Source: Paenibacillus sp. J5C2022 (lineage in GTDB: Bacteria > Bacillota > Bacilli > Paenibacillales > Paenibacillaceae). From it: 64,000 bases of DNA. The translations under genes were made by a program, and so were the position numbers. Where the stretch lies: positions 62,001-126,000 of the forward strand of contig NZ_JAOQJC010000018.1 in assembly GCF_025567625.1 (NCBI RefSeq), in the 5' to 3' direction. The notes under the pieces were generated by a model. The model had not been told where the DNA came from. It did not search any database and saw only the letters and a program-made list of their open reading frames with translations. The first letter of the stretch is position 1; every line of letters begins with the position of its first letter. Positions 35,089 to 45,900 of this stretch are shown here, piece after piece.

Positions 35089-35982
35089 TCAATAAACTTT
35101 ATTCATACGCCTGGTCAACAGCAGATAGATGACGGTAATGATGCCGATAATGACAGCGGTAACCAGACCAAGGCTTGAGGCATAGCCAATCTGCGCGACA
35201 GAAGAGCCTTCGCCATATTTGAAGAAATACTTGAATATATACGTCATGACAACTTCCGTCTGTCCTGCAGGCTGACCGTTCGTCAATACGAGCACCAGAT
35301 CCGTCATTTTCAAGCTGCCTATAATCGCAAGCATGAGAACGACCTGCATAACCGGTGCCAGCATGGGAATGGTAATGTGCCAGAACTGCTGTCCTCTGCT
35401 GGCGCCGTCTATCTCGGCCGACTCGTACAGATCGGCAGGAATATTCAGCAGTCCCGACAGCAAGAACAATAAATTAATGCCGAAGTTTTGCCATATGGAA
35501 GCAATTGCGATAACCGTTAGAGCCAGCCACTTGTTCCCGAACCAGTTCACAGGCTCGTCAATCCAATTCCAATCGAACAGCATGTTGTTCACAATGCCTT
35601 CGAAGGTCGCAAACATAAAGTAGAAGAGAAGTCCGATGATCGCCACACTCACGACATTGGGCATAAAAAACATCGTGCGAAAGAAGTGGCGCCCACGTAT
35701 TTTCCCATGCAATAGAACAGCTAGAGCAAGCGCCAGCGGGATTTCCACCGCCAGCTTGCCGAAGGATAGAATAAACGTATTCAGCATGCTGTCCCAAAAA
35801 TTCGGATCTCTCGTGAACAGCCGTACAAAATTATCAAAGCCGACGAACTTGGCGTCGATACCGTCATAATCAAACCATGCCCAACGAAAAATCCAGAAAA
35901 TCGGGTAAATGGCAAATACGAAAAAACCGATTAATTGCGGAGACAGCATCAAATAAGCTTGAAAAGCATCCTTGCGAAACAT
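35089..35982 (-). CDS. ABC sugar transporter permease (MalF type)
   Basis: 297 residues, six helices, EAA loop ESAEIDGASRGQQFWHITIPM. AAGGTG lies nine bases before the ATG. It follows the SBP gene by 74 bp. That gap contains a GGGGCC...GGCCCC hairpin without a T-run, which could give the usual excess of SBP over permease mRNA. Confidence 0.94.
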   Translation of the reverse strand: MFRKDAFQAYLMLSPQLIGFFVFAIYPIFWIFRWAWFDYDGIDAKFVGFDNFVRLFTRDPNFWDSMLNTFILSFGKLAVEIPLALALAVLLHGKIRGRHFFRTMFFMPNVVSVAIIGLLFYFMFATFEGIVNNMLFDWNWIDEPVNWFGNKWLALTVIAIASIWQNFGINLLFLLSGLLNIPADLYESAEIDGASRGQQFWHITIPMLAPVMQVVLMLAIIGSLKMTDLVLVLTNGQPAGQTEVVMTYIFKYFFKYGEGSSVAQIGYASSLGLVTAVIIGIITVIYLLLTRRMNKVY

Positions 35983-36056
35983 CGATCGTCACACCTTCTT
36001 CCCTTCTGAGACAAGGGGCCGATTGGATCTATAGTTCGCCCGGCCCCCCGTACTTG

Positions 36057-37451
36057 CTATTGCACCCGGATTGAAAAGCTTTCGTTAATGAACGGTTCCA
36101 AATCAAGCGTTCCGTCGTTTACCCCCTGCTGGAGCGCACGGTTGTAGCGTTCATCAAGATCGGCAAAGCCATCCTCAAGCGTAGTCACGCCTGCCCATAT
36201 TTTCATGAGTACCTGTTTGTAATCGTCACCTTCGATTTTGACGGATGGCGTCGTCAGCGTCTGATACGAGTTGGATATATCGGCGAACTCTGCCCACCCT
36301 TTTTTCTCCGGCTGCTTTGTCGCCTTCTTCACAATGCTGTCCTTGTACGGAATAAACTTCGATTCCTCGTAAAGCTTGACAAGCACTTCGTCGGAATTAA
36401 ACCATCGGTACACTTCCATAACCTTCTCCAGATTGTTCTTGCCTGCCGATTTGGATATGTGCGTCCAACCGGATGCCTGCGTGAACTCCTTGTACTTCGA
36501 TGCGGGATCGGAGACGGGAATTGCCGCTACGCCCCAGTCCATCTTGGCCGGGAACTGATCGTTCAATACGCCGACATCCCAGGAAGCGCCGAATTTCATG
36601 CCGATTCTTCCTTCTGCGAATTGCGCTCTGGCAGGATCATTGTCCAGTCCTTCCGCACCGGGGAAGTAGCTTTTGTCCTGCTTGATCTGCAGCAGCCACT
36701 CCATCGCCGGTTGAAAGGCGGAGAAGTTGAATTGGCCCGACTTGTAGTCGAATATCTCATGTCCAATTGAAGAAACGAATGGCATCAGAAGCTCCATATC
36801 GAAATAGCCGGACCATTTCATCGGAAGCGCGATTCCGTATTGCTTCTCCTTGGGATTCGTCAACTTCTTGGCATACTCCGCAACTTCCTCCCATGTGGCA
36901 GGCGGCTTCGCCTCTCCGTTCGCATCCACAATTCCCGCTTCTTTGAACATTTCTTTGTTGTAGAGAAGCTTGAACGTATTTACATAAGAAGGCACCAGAT
37001 ACGTTTTGCCGTCATAAGAGAAGCTGGGATTGTCCAGCAGACCTTCATACTGCGCCAGAAACTCCTTCCCGCCCGGCATGTCGTCAATGGCAAGCAGCGC
37101 TCCCTTCTTGACATTGTCGCCGAGTGATCCGACCGCCTTGAACAGATCCGGCGTCTGATCGGATGCTATGGCGACCTCCAGCAATTTGACATAGTCTCCG
37201 CCGTGCACGGTATATTCAATATGAATCCCTTTTTCCTTGCCGATCGTTTGGTTGAACTCATCCACCATTTGCGTCACCACTTCTTTCGAGTGGCCGCTGT
37301 TCGTCCATACTTTGACCGTCTCCATCTTGACGTCCGAATCGTTGCCGCCTTCCGCCGCCTCGTTAACAGCACCTTCCGAGCAAGCAGTAAGCGTTATCAT
37401 AATTAATAAAACGATGATCATGAACATACTCTTTCCATTTCGCTTCAGCAT
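36057..37451 (-). CDS. Extracellular solute-binding lipoprotein of the GH30 locus
   Basis: 464 residues with lipobox LTAC. Family-1 sugar SBP of the MalE/UgpB type, different from the LipO-like SBPs elsewhere in the window. The ATG at 37451 follows GGGGGAG. First gene of a leftward operon with two permeases and a GH30-like enzyme; it binds the oligosaccharide released by that enzyme (inference). Confidence 0.93.
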   Translation of the reverse strand: MLKRNGKSMFMIIVLLIMITLTACSEGAVNEAAEGGNDSDVKMETVKVWTNSGHSKEVVTQMVDEFNQTIGKEKGIHIEYTVHGGDYVKLLEVAIASDQTPDLFKAVGSLGDNVKKGALLAIDDMPGGKEFLAQYEGLLDNPSFSYDGKTYLVPSYVNTFKLLYNKEMFKEAGIVDANGEAKPPATWEEVAEYAKKLTNPKEKQYGIALPMKWSGYFDMELLMPFVSSIGHEIFDYKSGQFNFSAFQPAMEWLLQIKQDKSYFPGAEGLDNDPARAQFAEGRIGMKFGASWDVGVLNDQFPAKMDWGVAAIPVSDPASKYKEFTQASGWTHISKSAGKNNLEKVMEVYRWFNSDEVLVKLYEESKFIPYKDSIVKKATKQPEKKGWAEFADISNSYQTLTTPSVKIEGDDYKQVLMKIWAGVTTLEDGFADLDERYNRALQQGVNDGTLDLEPFINESFSIRVQ

Positions 37452-37486
37452 GCGTTCTCCCCCTGTCGTGTTAGCTTTCACGACTT

Positions 37487-37513
37487 ATTATAACTGTGAC
37501 AAGCATCATGCAA
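37487..37513 (-). promoter_or_regulatory. Probable promoter of the SBP/GH30 operon
   Basis: A perfect TATAAT (37492-37487 on the minus strand) lies 36 bp before the ATG, with TTGCAT upstream at a short 15-bp spacing. The sub-optimal spacing fits an activated promoter. Confidence 0.45.
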
Positions 37514-37592
37514 TAAGTACGATTATTTATCAACATTTGTTTAAAAAAAGCGTCCCTTCGACGCCGGATGTTGGTTATTTTTCAAACAATCC

Positions 37593-37631
37593 AAAAAGAG
37601 CCGTGCTTCCTGGTAAGGAATTTCGGCTCTT
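37593..37631. terminator. Terminator after the rhamnosidase gene
   Basis: AGAGCCG...TTCC pairs with GGAA...CGGCTCT. Minus strand runs into TTTTTGG, plus strand into a pyrimidine-rich TCTTCTCTTTTTC. It ends the GH78 transcript (stop 37668) and insulates the next operon's promoter. Confidence 0.75.
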
Positions 37632-37667
37632 CTTCTCTTTTTCTTAACAACTTGTGTTCCTTACCTG

Positions 37668-39842
37668 TCATAAAGTCATGCCTGCAGGCAAGGATAGGCT
37701 GCTATGGCCATTCTCATACGCAAAGTCGATCACGCCTGCCGGGGTCCGGAACGATAATTTCAGTGCCGACAGGGATTCCGGCAGTTGCGGGCTGAACTTC
37801 ACTTTCTTCCATCCGGGCTCAGCCGGCTTTATCCCGATAATGTCTTCGATCAGCACAGGAATAGGGGCGCTGGCCCAGGGATGGCACAAGCTCGTATTCC
37901 ACTTTAAATCCTTCGACCAGGCTTCGAAGCACGCAGTTGCCCCCTCCTTAACCATCGTGCCCCATGAATGAAGCTCTTCGGAGTGGATCAGTTGATAAAT
38001 CAACTCGAACTCACCCGCTTCCGCCAACGCTTTCAATACGAAGTAAGCCATGTATACGCCGCAGCTAAGCCCCTTGGCGCGAATCAGCTCAATCACTGGC
38101 CGTTGTTCCTCTTCCGGCACAAGCCGGAACAGCAGCGGAAGAGCGTTGGCATGCAGTGAGCAATGCTCCGATCCTTCGGCATCGGCAAATAATCCGGTGG
38201 CTGGTTGATAGAAAGCATGGCGATAAGCTTCTTTGAAGTATTCCAGATGCGAACTGTCCTCGCCGTACAAGATCGATCTGATCTCGGCCACTGCTTTCAT
38301 CGCGCCGTAATAGAAAGCATTGATGACGTTATGACAGCCTTCAGCAGGCCGGTCAACCTCGAAATCATAGCCGTCACGCAAATTTTTCGGCCAATCGACC
38401 AGGTTCCACTTGTCCGCTACATTTGCCAGCAGCCCGTCTTGTCTCTCGTACTTTTGAAAATGCGATATAATCCTCTCCGCAACGGGCAGCATGTCTTCAA
38501 GGAAATCCCGGTCTCCGCTATGCCAATAATAGCGAAGCAACTGCATAGGCCATTGCAAAGAATAGTCGGCGATTTCTTGCATGAGATGTCCCGGGGCGAC
38601 CGCCATCATGCCGGGACATACTCTGGAAGATAATAATGCGAAATCCATCAGTGATTTTCGAAAGAGCCGCAGGTCTCCCGATAAATAGGTATGGGCATGT
38701 GTAATGATCGTGTTATCCCCTAAATATTGGCCTTTCTCCCTGGAGGGACAATCCACATAGTTTTCTTGAGAGCCGTACTTCACTCCGTTCTTGCATATAT
38801 TCCAGATATTATCCAACAATTCGCTGGACGATTCGAACGAGCAGGCCGCTTCATCGAAAGGATAATGACGAACAATGGCAGCCATAGACGATTGGTCCAC
38901 GATCACGCCCGGTTCAGCTATGATCTCTACATATCTGAATGCTTTATAATCAAATAATTCGAGAGTTTCATTCGTTCCCCCCGCCAACGTCCACGTGTCC
39001 TTATATTTGCAATTGCACCGCATATCATACCGTACGCGACCGTCATCCGTTAATTCTTCGCCGCACAGGATTTCAATCGTCTGTCCATGCTTCCCTGCAG
39101 CCCTTAACTGGAATTGTCCCGTTATCTCTTGACCGAAATCGATAAAATAGGCGTTATCCCCCAAAGCTTGAACAACTTCCGGTTGTTGCTCATACACCGA
39201 TAAGGGTGGAGTCGGCTGCAAAAATAGTTTGTGATCATCGGCCCTGTGCTCCAAGACCGGCTTCCAGTCCGAATCGTTGTATCCCGCAACGCGCCATCCC
39301 TCTTGTTTGCAGAGATGATTCACATTCTCCAAATATTGCGTGTTATATCCGATCACTTCACCCGTGCCGTACTCTCGGGTCTCCGTATACTTCCATGTAC
39401 GGTCCGTCGCTTCTATGACCTTGCCGTCCAACGCCAATTCGGCGATGAGACCTTGTCTGTAGTCTCCGCTGTTGTAGGCTCTGTTGATTAAGCCCATATA
39501 ATAGACATGCACCGCGATCACATTACGGCCTTGCCGCAAATAAGGCGCGATCGAGTAGCGATTATAGTAATAGTGAAAATAATTGCCTTGCGCGGGACCT
39601 TGGCCTACGAATCGATTATTGATGTACAGCTTGTAATAATCATCTGCGGTAATGTCCAGAATGGCGTCCGAGAACGGCCCGTCGATCTCGAATTCCTTCC
39701 GCGCCAGCATATGACGGTTTTTAAGATCTTCGCGATGCTCGATCGGATGGGTGAGCTCCTTTTCTTTATGAAACATATCCAGCGGCGATACGTTGCCAAA
39801 GTCCTCGTCTGTTATCCATTTCGCAGTCCAGCGCTTATCCAT
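37668..39842 (-). CDS. GH78-like alpha-L-rhamnosidase
   Basis: 724 residues, no signal peptide, so cytoplasmic. N-terminal beta-sandwich domains (1-330) and an (alpha/alpha)6 barrel (about 335-640). The GH78 acid motif appears as DCPSREKGQYLGD, a variant of the usual DCPxRxERxGWxGD; CHPWASAP near the end matches the C-terminal family motif. AGAGGTG precedes the ATG. It should remove terminal L-rhamnose from imported oligosaccharides. The substitution of GW by QY in the acid loop could alter specificity. It is followed by its own terminator and preceded by a decayed oxidoreductase gene. Confidence 0.82.
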   Translation of the reverse strand: MDKRWTAKWITDEDFGNVSPLDMFHKEKELTHPIEHREDLKNRHMLARKEFEIDGPFSDAILDITADDYYKLYINNRFVGQGPAQGNYFHYYYNRYSIAPYLRQGRNVIAVHVYYMGLINRAYNSGDYRQGLIAELALDGKVIEATDRTWKYTETREYGTGEVIGYNTQYLENVNHLCKQEGWRVAGYNDSDWKPVLEHRADDHKLFLQPTPPLSVYEQQPEVVQALGDNAYFIDFGQEITGQFQLRAAGKHGQTIEILCGEELTDDGRVRYDMRCNCKYKDTWTLAGGTNETLELFDYKAFRYVEIIAEPGVIVDQSSMAAIVRHYPFDEAACSFESSSELLDNIWNICKNGVKYGSQENYVDCPSREKGQYLGDNTIITHAHTYLSGDLRLFRKSLMDFALLSSRVCPGMMAVAPGHLMQEIADYSLQWPMQLLRYYWHSGDRDFLEDMLPVAERIISHFQKYERQDGLLANVADKWNLVDWPKNLRDGYDFEVDRPAEGCHNVINAFYYGAMKAVAEIRSILYGEDSSHLEYFKEAYRHAFYQPATGLFADAEGSEHCSLHANALPLLFRLVPEEEQRPVIELIRAKGLSCGVYMAYFVLKALAEAGEFELIYQLIHSEELHSWGTMVKEGATACFEAWSKDLKWNTSLCHPWASAPIPVLIEDIIGIKPAEPGWKKVKFSPQLPESLSALKLSFRTPAGVIDFAYENGHSSLSLPAGMTL

Positions 39843-39882
39843 AAATCACCTCTGAATGATTAATTGCGTGCGGGCGATATCA

Positions 39883-40203
39883 TCATGCTAGACCCGGCAC
39901 GATAGCACCCGCACTGCTCAACTTATGCTTGAGCTTATCCGATGAAACGTCCCGCACGGATATCTTCTCTTCAGCGGCCAGAGCCGCCGCCATGCCCGCC
40001 GCCTGTCCCGTTGCCATGCAGGAGGCTTGAACGCGGTACGCGGAGTTTGTGAAACCAATTGATGTTATTCGCCCCCTGTACCTGTTCTCGCTTTGCATCT
40101 CCCCATGACTGTAAGCCTTTTCATTATACTTGATTGTTCCATCTGAAGGAATGGTCCATCCTTTACCGGATAGGCGATTCTTTCTTGCAAGCCTTACAAC
40201 CAT
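39883..40203 (-). pseudogene. Remnant of an FAD-dependent oxidoreductase (C-terminus only)
   Basis: The translated tail (YRGRITSIGFTNSAYRV, QASCMATGQAAGMAAALA, then a short helical end) is the typical C-terminal FAD-binding part of roughly 450-residue FAD-dependent oxidoreductases found beside rhamnose and pectin genes. Only about 100 residues remain, the N-terminal Rossmann GxGxxG is absent, and no ribosome site precedes the first ATG. It lies upstream of and parallel to the GH78 gene. Confidence 0.65.
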
Positions 40204-40253
40204 TGACAGCCCTACGCCGACTGGTCATAATGGAAGCAAGAATCGCCTGAGGA

Positions 40254-40303
40254 AGCACCTCTGAAGATACGGGACACCTGTGTGTTTCTTCTTCAGGGGT
40301 GCT
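40254..40303 (+). other. Strong hairpin before the Uma2 gene
   Basis: AGCACCTCTGAAGA pairs with TCTTCAGGGGTGCT (one wobble) across a long loop, ending 28 bp before the Uma2 start. No T-run on either strand, so it is not a standard terminator; it could structure the 5' leader. Confidence 0.4.
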
Positions 40304-40331
40304 ATTCATATTGAGGGGGATGTTGATCGGT

Positions 40332-40940
40332 ATGAATCGAAACAAAAACGATAAAGATGCAAATCTGTCTAAAAAAAAGGATAAGATCCGGGAACAGCCG
40401 GTCACTTACGAGATGTATGCCGAGCTGCCGGACGACGGGCAACGATATGAGATTTTCGACGGGGTATTGGAGCTGATGTCTCCGGGGCCTTCGCCAAGAC
40501 ATCAAGATGTAAGTAGAGAACTGGAATTTATATTGATGCAGAGCTGCAGAGCGGATTACCTTATCTATCATGCACCTATCGATGTCATATTAAGCGACAG
40601 CAATGTCGTGCAGCCCGATGTGCTATTGATTCATCGCAGCCGTCTGCATATTGTCACGAGGCGGGGAATAGAGGGGGCTCCTGATCTTGTCGTGGAAATC
40701 GTCTCGCCCGGCTCGCGCAGCAGGGATCGCATCACGAAACTCGGGCTTTACGCCCGCCATGGCATTCCCGAATATTGGGTTATCGACTCCGATTCACTCA
40801 CACTGGAGCAATACAAGCTAATCGATGGCGGGCAATATGAGCTTATTAACCTGTTCGAAGGAGACGATCGGGTATATTCGGACAAGCTGCCGTACGTCTC
40901 TTTCTCCGTAAGTGAGATTTTCCGGGAAGTTCGTGCTTGA
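40332..40940 (+). CDS. Uma2-family (DUF820) restriction-endonuclease-fold protein
   Basis: 202 residues, PD-(D/E)xK nuclease fold: Asp in VVQPDVLLI, Glu in LVVEIVSPGS and Lys in RITKLGLYARHGIPEYWVID, the usual Uma2 pattern. The ATG at 40332 is preferred to upstream GTG/ATG codons because GAGGGGG precedes it by 12 bp. Uma2 proteins are abundant in cyanobacteria and scattered in Firmicutes, with no settled function. It stands alone, surrounded by oppositely oriented genes. Confidence 0.85.
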   Translation: MNRNKNDKDANLSKKKDKIREQPVTYEMYAELPDDGQRYEIFDGVLELMSPGPSPRHQDVSRELEFILMQSCRADYLIYHAPIDVILSDSNVVQPDVLLIHRSRLHIVTRRGIEGAPDLVVEIVSPGSRSRDRITKLGLYARHGIPEYWVIDSDSLTLEQYKLIDGGQYELINLFEGDDRVYSDKLPYVSFSVSEIFREVRA

Positions 40941-40979
40941 GCCTGCGGGAGCACTAGTTGCCCCGGCAGGTCCCCATTA

Positions 40980-42728
40980 TTAAACCTTAAAGCGCCCAAC
41001 TCCTTCTCCCAGTTGAACGGCAAGCTCACTAAGCTGCCGAGATGCAGTGGACACTTCTTCTACAGAAGCTAACTGCTCTTGAGACGAAGCGGCAATTTGT
41101 TCCGCGTTGGAGGCGGATATCTGTGCAGTGTGCTCCAGTTCCTCCAACGATGCCGCAATCTCCTCGCTGCCGGCTGACATTTGCTGAGAAGCCGCGGAAA
41201 CCTCCTGGATCTGACCCGATACTTGCTTTATCGAATTCAAGATGTCGTGGAACGATTCACCGGAGGCATTCGCCAGCTTCGTCCCCTCCCGCGCTACTTC
41301 CGACGATGCGTTCAACGATTCCGCAACGGCTTGAGAACGCATGCCAATCTCACGCAAGAATAACGTCACTTCCTCTGAAGAAGATTTGGACCGCTCTGCA
41401 AGCTTTCGGATTTCATGCGCGACCACCGCAAAGCCATTGCCATGCTCGCCTGCTTTCGCCGCTTCGATCGCTGCATTGAGAGCCAACAAATTCGTCTGAT
41501 TCGCCACTTCCCCTATATAGGCCAAAATCTCGTTGATACGGCTGCTGTAATTATTCAATTCATGCATGTCTCCTGCAGCGCTGTCGACCCGTTCCTCGAT
41601 CATGCCGATCTGCTTCACCGTAAGACCGATAACCTCCGCGCCTGCATTGGCCAGACTCGACGTATCCGCCGCCAAGTCGGCTACTACCGAAGACGATTCC
41701 GCAATACGCTGGATGCCGACGGCCATTTCCGTCATAGCGCGCTGGCATTCGCTTGAACTGACAAGCTGGGACTCCGCGCTGACAGCGACCTGGGAGATCG
41801 CCTGCACAATTTCTTTGGTTGCCAATTCGGTCTGGCTCGCTGTTCCCTTCAAATGCTGCGACGAGTTGGACACTTCTCCGGATGAGCGGCTAATCTGCAT
41901 GACAAGCTGACGGAGATTGGAGACCATCTCGTTAAATGCCGTCCCGGCTTGTCCTACCTCATTGGCATTGGTAACAGGGACGCTAACCGTTAAATCTCCT
42001 CCTGCGGCTTCCTTCGCCCGCTCCGCGAGCAGTCTGAGCGGCTTCAACGTCGTACGCAGCAGCAGCACAGTAATAAGGATACTTAACAATAGGGCGATCG
42101 CGCTTATACCGACCGTCCTCCATACCAACGACTTTAGACGCTCACTCACAAAATGATAGTCATAGTCGATGCCGTATACGGCGACAACTTTGCCTTCCGC
42201 ATCGGTAATGGGTGCCAAATAAGTAAGCCACTCCCCATATGCATCGGCAAACACATCGGTCAAGCCGGCTTCTCCTGCTATCGCTTTTTCATAAGCTTTG
42301 CTGAAACTGCCATGATCCTCATACTCGCTTCCGGCCACAATGTCCAACGACTCCATCGAATCGCTCGCTTGCAAATACCGGAAATAGTTAAGCTCTCCCT
42401 CCTGTCTGAACACTGGGAGCAGATAATAAGCGTTCGCAACCAGATAATCATCTGTCGTGCCGCTCAACAATCGCTTTAGAATAGCCATTTGTTCTTCCGG
42501 CGGCTCTTGTCCCGCTTCCATAACCGGGGCCGTTTTCTCTGCCAGCACCAGATTGGCTTGGGCGACGTCCCGCAGCTTGTTGCCAACGTCATTGAATTTA
42601 CGGTAAATTTCATCCACTGAGGATTGATACATCATCGTAGAAATGACGCTTACCAGTACAATAAATAGCAAGGATAATACGATTGAACAGTTTACGACGA
42701 GGCTCTGTCTTTTAAACCATCTTGTCAA
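40980..42728 (-). CDS. Methyl-accepting chemotaxis protein
   Basis: 582 residues from a TTG start at 42728, chosen because AGAGGTG lies 8 bp upstream; an ATG six codons earlier has no ribosome site and lies inside a 12-bp palindrome, ATTATGCATAAT. TM1 about 12-32, extracellular Cache sensor to about 185, TM2 187-207, HAMP, then a methyl-accepting coiled-coil with the hairpin tip [23 protein letters not shown] at 42789-42784 may be its -10. Likely steers motility toward a small molecule; ligand unknown. Confidence 0.93.
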   Translation of the reverse strand: MTRWFKRQSLVVNCSIVLSLLFIVLVSVISTMMYQSSVDEIYRKFNDVGNKLRDVAQANLVLAEKTAPVMEAGQEPPEEQMAILKRLLSGTTDDYLVANAYYLLPVFRQEGELNYFRYLQASDSMESLDIVAGSEYEDHGSFSKAYEKAIAGEAGLTDVFADAYGEWLTYLAPITDAEGKVVAVYGIDYDYHFVSERLKSLVWRTVGISAIALLLSILITVLLLRTTLKPLRLLAERAKEAAGGDLTVSVPVTNANEVGQAGTAFNEMVSNLRQLVMQISRSSGEVSNSSQHLKGTASQTELATKEIVQAISQVAVSAESQLVSSSECQRAMTEMAVGIQRIAESSSVVADLAADTSSLANAGAEVIGLTVKQIGMIEERVDSAAGDMHELNNYSSRINEILAYIGEVANQTNLLALNAAIEAAKAGEHGNGFAVVAHEIRKLAERSKSSSEEVTLFLREIGMRSQAVAESLNASSEVAREGTKLANASGESFHDILNSIKQVSGQIQEVSAASQQMSAGSEEIAASLEELEHTAQISASNAEQIAASSQEQLASVEEVSTASRQLSELAVQLGEGVGRFKV

Positions 42729-42874
42729 ATTCCCCACACCTCTCATTATGCATAATGAAGATCAAGCTATATTGGAGAATTTCATTATAGCATCGCTACT
42801 ATTTTTATCCAGTATTTTTCATAAAATGAGATAGAATTCTGTTTTAGACAGTCGCAGCAGTATTTCCAAAATAG

Positions 42875-42916
42875 TAAAAAAGCCCGGTACGGATGCGTCA
42901 AGCATCTGTACCGGGC
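42875..42916 (-). terminator. Terminator after the cadherin-like SLH gene
   Basis: GCCCGGTACAGATGC pairs with GCATCCGTACCGGGC (one mismatch) and is followed by TTTTTTAC on the minus strand, 35 bp after the stop at 42951. Confidence 0.9.
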
Positions 42917-42950
42917 AATCATCTGGAAGTTCAAGCTGATTCTATTTTAT

Positions 42951-45900
42951 CTATTCCGCCCAAACTTCCAATCCGTTTTCGTTTTCATTATATTCATGCG
43001 CGACGGACGCTTCCATTACATCCATGTAAGCCCAATGGTCGCTCCCTACATCGGACCATCTCGGCTTCTGACTGGTCTGTTCCGGATTACGTCCCAGCAG
43101 TCCATTGAACAGCGTCACGGCTTCGGCACGAGTAATGTAATCGTTCGGGCGGAACTGTCCGTTGGAATCGCCTGTCATCCACCCTTGACTCGCAATCGAC
43201 TTGACCGCTACTCTTCCCCAGTGACCGTCAATGTCTGTAAAGCCGATGTCGCCGGACTCCTCAAGCTCGGCAGCCTTAATGTTATAGACGGCCTGAGCCA
43301 TCTCCGCCCGCGTTACGAATCTGTCGGCCTTGAATGTGCCGTCGGAGTACCCTTTCATCCATCCTTGCTGCAAGGCCTTATCGATAGCGTTCGAAGCCCA
43401 GAATCTTGGCGTCAGATCAGCAAGATCAGGTATGTCTCGCACAGACTTCCCTTCCGGAATGATACGGCTTAACACGACAGCCAGCTCGGCGCGGGAAATG
43501 CCTCTGTCAGGCTTGAATTCGCCGTCCGGATAACCCTTCATATACGGCTCGTGAAGCGCTGCTCCTTCAGGCTTCATCGAGAAGTCGTAATTGACAATCG
43601 ATTGGCCGATGGAAATAATACCGCCGCCGATCGAGCTGCCCTCTCCGAAGCTGCCACTGCGGGAATCTTCACGGCTGTCGAACGCGACATATCCTTCCTT
43701 CTCTGCGACAAAGTAATAATCGCCCTCCACGAATGGAACCCAGCCGAATTCACCGTCGGCCAGCGTTATCTGCGCAGCGCTGTTCTTATGTGGTGCGAAG
43801 TTGTTCAGCACAGGCAGCTTCACAATTGCCCCCGGAGTACGGCCATTATCCCGGTTCCGCTCCGTATCCGCCCAGTATAACGTAATCGCAACGCCTTCCA
43901 GCGCATCGCCTGTCAGTGCATCGGACACCTTGCTGCGAGGATCGATCATCCGGCCGTCCGCCTTGTGCTTGCCGGACGCATCCACTTCCAGCTCAGCCAC
44001 GTGGCCGGCCAGCTCTTGACCGTCTGGAGATTTAACTGTAAATACCATCTTGTACTCACCTGCCGGAAGATTAGTCAGCGTATACTCACCTTCCGCACTG
44101 ATCGGGAAGGATGAGCGATTAAGCTTCTTGCCGCCGGCGTCCAGCAAGTAACCCGACAGTCGCAATTCATTGCCGATCACATCTGTTACCAGCAGAGAAT
44201 TCCCGGAGCCGTCCTTGCCCGCATTCAGCTGCGAAGCCGGAGGAATATATGCACTTGGCGGATAGTTCTTATTGACATATACCGTATAGACAGTGGAATA
44301 CTCGGACTGGTCTGCAGGGTTGATCGAAGTGGCCTTCACTTCTATCTTGTTCTTTCCGTTTCTCAGCGGCAGATTGTCGCTTAGCTCCCCGCTATTGATC
44401 GGAGCATAGTCGCCATCGTTCACGCGGATTTCCAGTTTGACAGGCTCGTCCGTTGTCACGGCCGTTACCTTAACGCCTGCTTGCGAGTACGGAATCGTGT
44501 TCTTCGTCTCATGCTCCAATACATCGGGATCGAACGCGGTCTTCAGATCATTGTCCTGGACGACAATGTCGGTCAAGAACGGATTCCTGATCACCGTGAA
44601 CGTATATGTTCTCACCAGATCCAGCTTCTCTTCCGTCGGAACGCCCGCAAGCTCGGCGTCATAATCCGGGGACTTCACACGCACTTCAATCACATTGGTG
44701 CCTGCAATCAAGTCCAGATCATCTGTCGTCATGCCGCTGTCGGCCGCTTGATAGTCGGCTTCATCGCTGCTGTTCACTCTAACCTCAATCTTCTCTCCGT
44801 CCTGAACGACTGGCGTCAATGCAATTGGAGTACTCGTATGACCCACTGTCGTGAAATAGTCGTATACGCCGCTGCTGAATGCAGGAGCCAGCTCGTCTTC
44901 ACCCTCGCTTAATCCAGGCGCTGCAAGCGCCGGCTCGCGGTCAACGTATACCGGATATTCGGTAGAGATCACACCGTCCGGTGAAGTGACGCGCACGATA
45001 ATCGTATTGCGGCCGACATGGAGCGGAAGGTCGTCTGTAACGACACCATTGTCAACTTCAGCGAAGTTTCCGTCATTCACCTTCACGCTAATTGTCGTGT
45101 TCTCATCCGCGCCGCTTGGCAGCTGCGGCGTCAGCGCAATTGCATCTTGCTCATTGGCGACCGTGGTCCGGTATCCTGGAGATGGAGTTGGCGTATCGCC
45201 GTCGAATTCCGGTGCAATGCCGTCTCCCGCATTCGCTTGCAGATTCTCGAGCTTAGGCGCGCGATCAACGGTGAACGTGTAGACCACGCCTGCCGGATTA
45301 TCCGGCGTATAGACCTTATATTGGATCGTGTTGCGTCCTACCTGCAATGGAATATCGTCCGTATTTCCGGGAACGACATCTGTATAACCAAGACCGTTAA
45401 CCTGGAGCGCCAACTGCGCTCCTGCTGGCAAGGAACCCGGTAGAACCGTTGCCGGTGTCATGGCATTCGTCCCGTATGGAACTGCTGCTTCATATTCCGT
45501 AGTATAGGGATCGAATGGGTACGGCTGGAAGAGAATCTGTCCATTTCCGCCTACAGGTGTGAAATCAACGTCTTCCAGCACAAGACGGGTATCGATCGTC
45601 TTCGACAAGATGTGTTGAACCATTCCCAACTTGTCCTCTGGCGCCGTCTGCGTATCGTCGTAGCTGTACAGAATGGCATTGGCCGTATACTTGCCCGGCG
45701 CGAGAGATGTAACATCGAACGTTACCGGGAATTGCTGTCCGGCGGCAGCACCCAAGAAGACCTGGGTATGAATGCCTTTATTGTAACCCGTCTCATCGTC
45801 GATCAGGTTCACTTCCAGATAGTAGTCTCCTGGCTCAATCGCTTGCGGAACGACGGCAACATTGACCGTTCCGGCAACGGGCGATGTCGGCTGCAGACTC

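Noticed and set aside
37452..37475. A cre site near TGTTAGCTTTCACG
   Set aside because: The central CG and the spacing of the consensus are not met.
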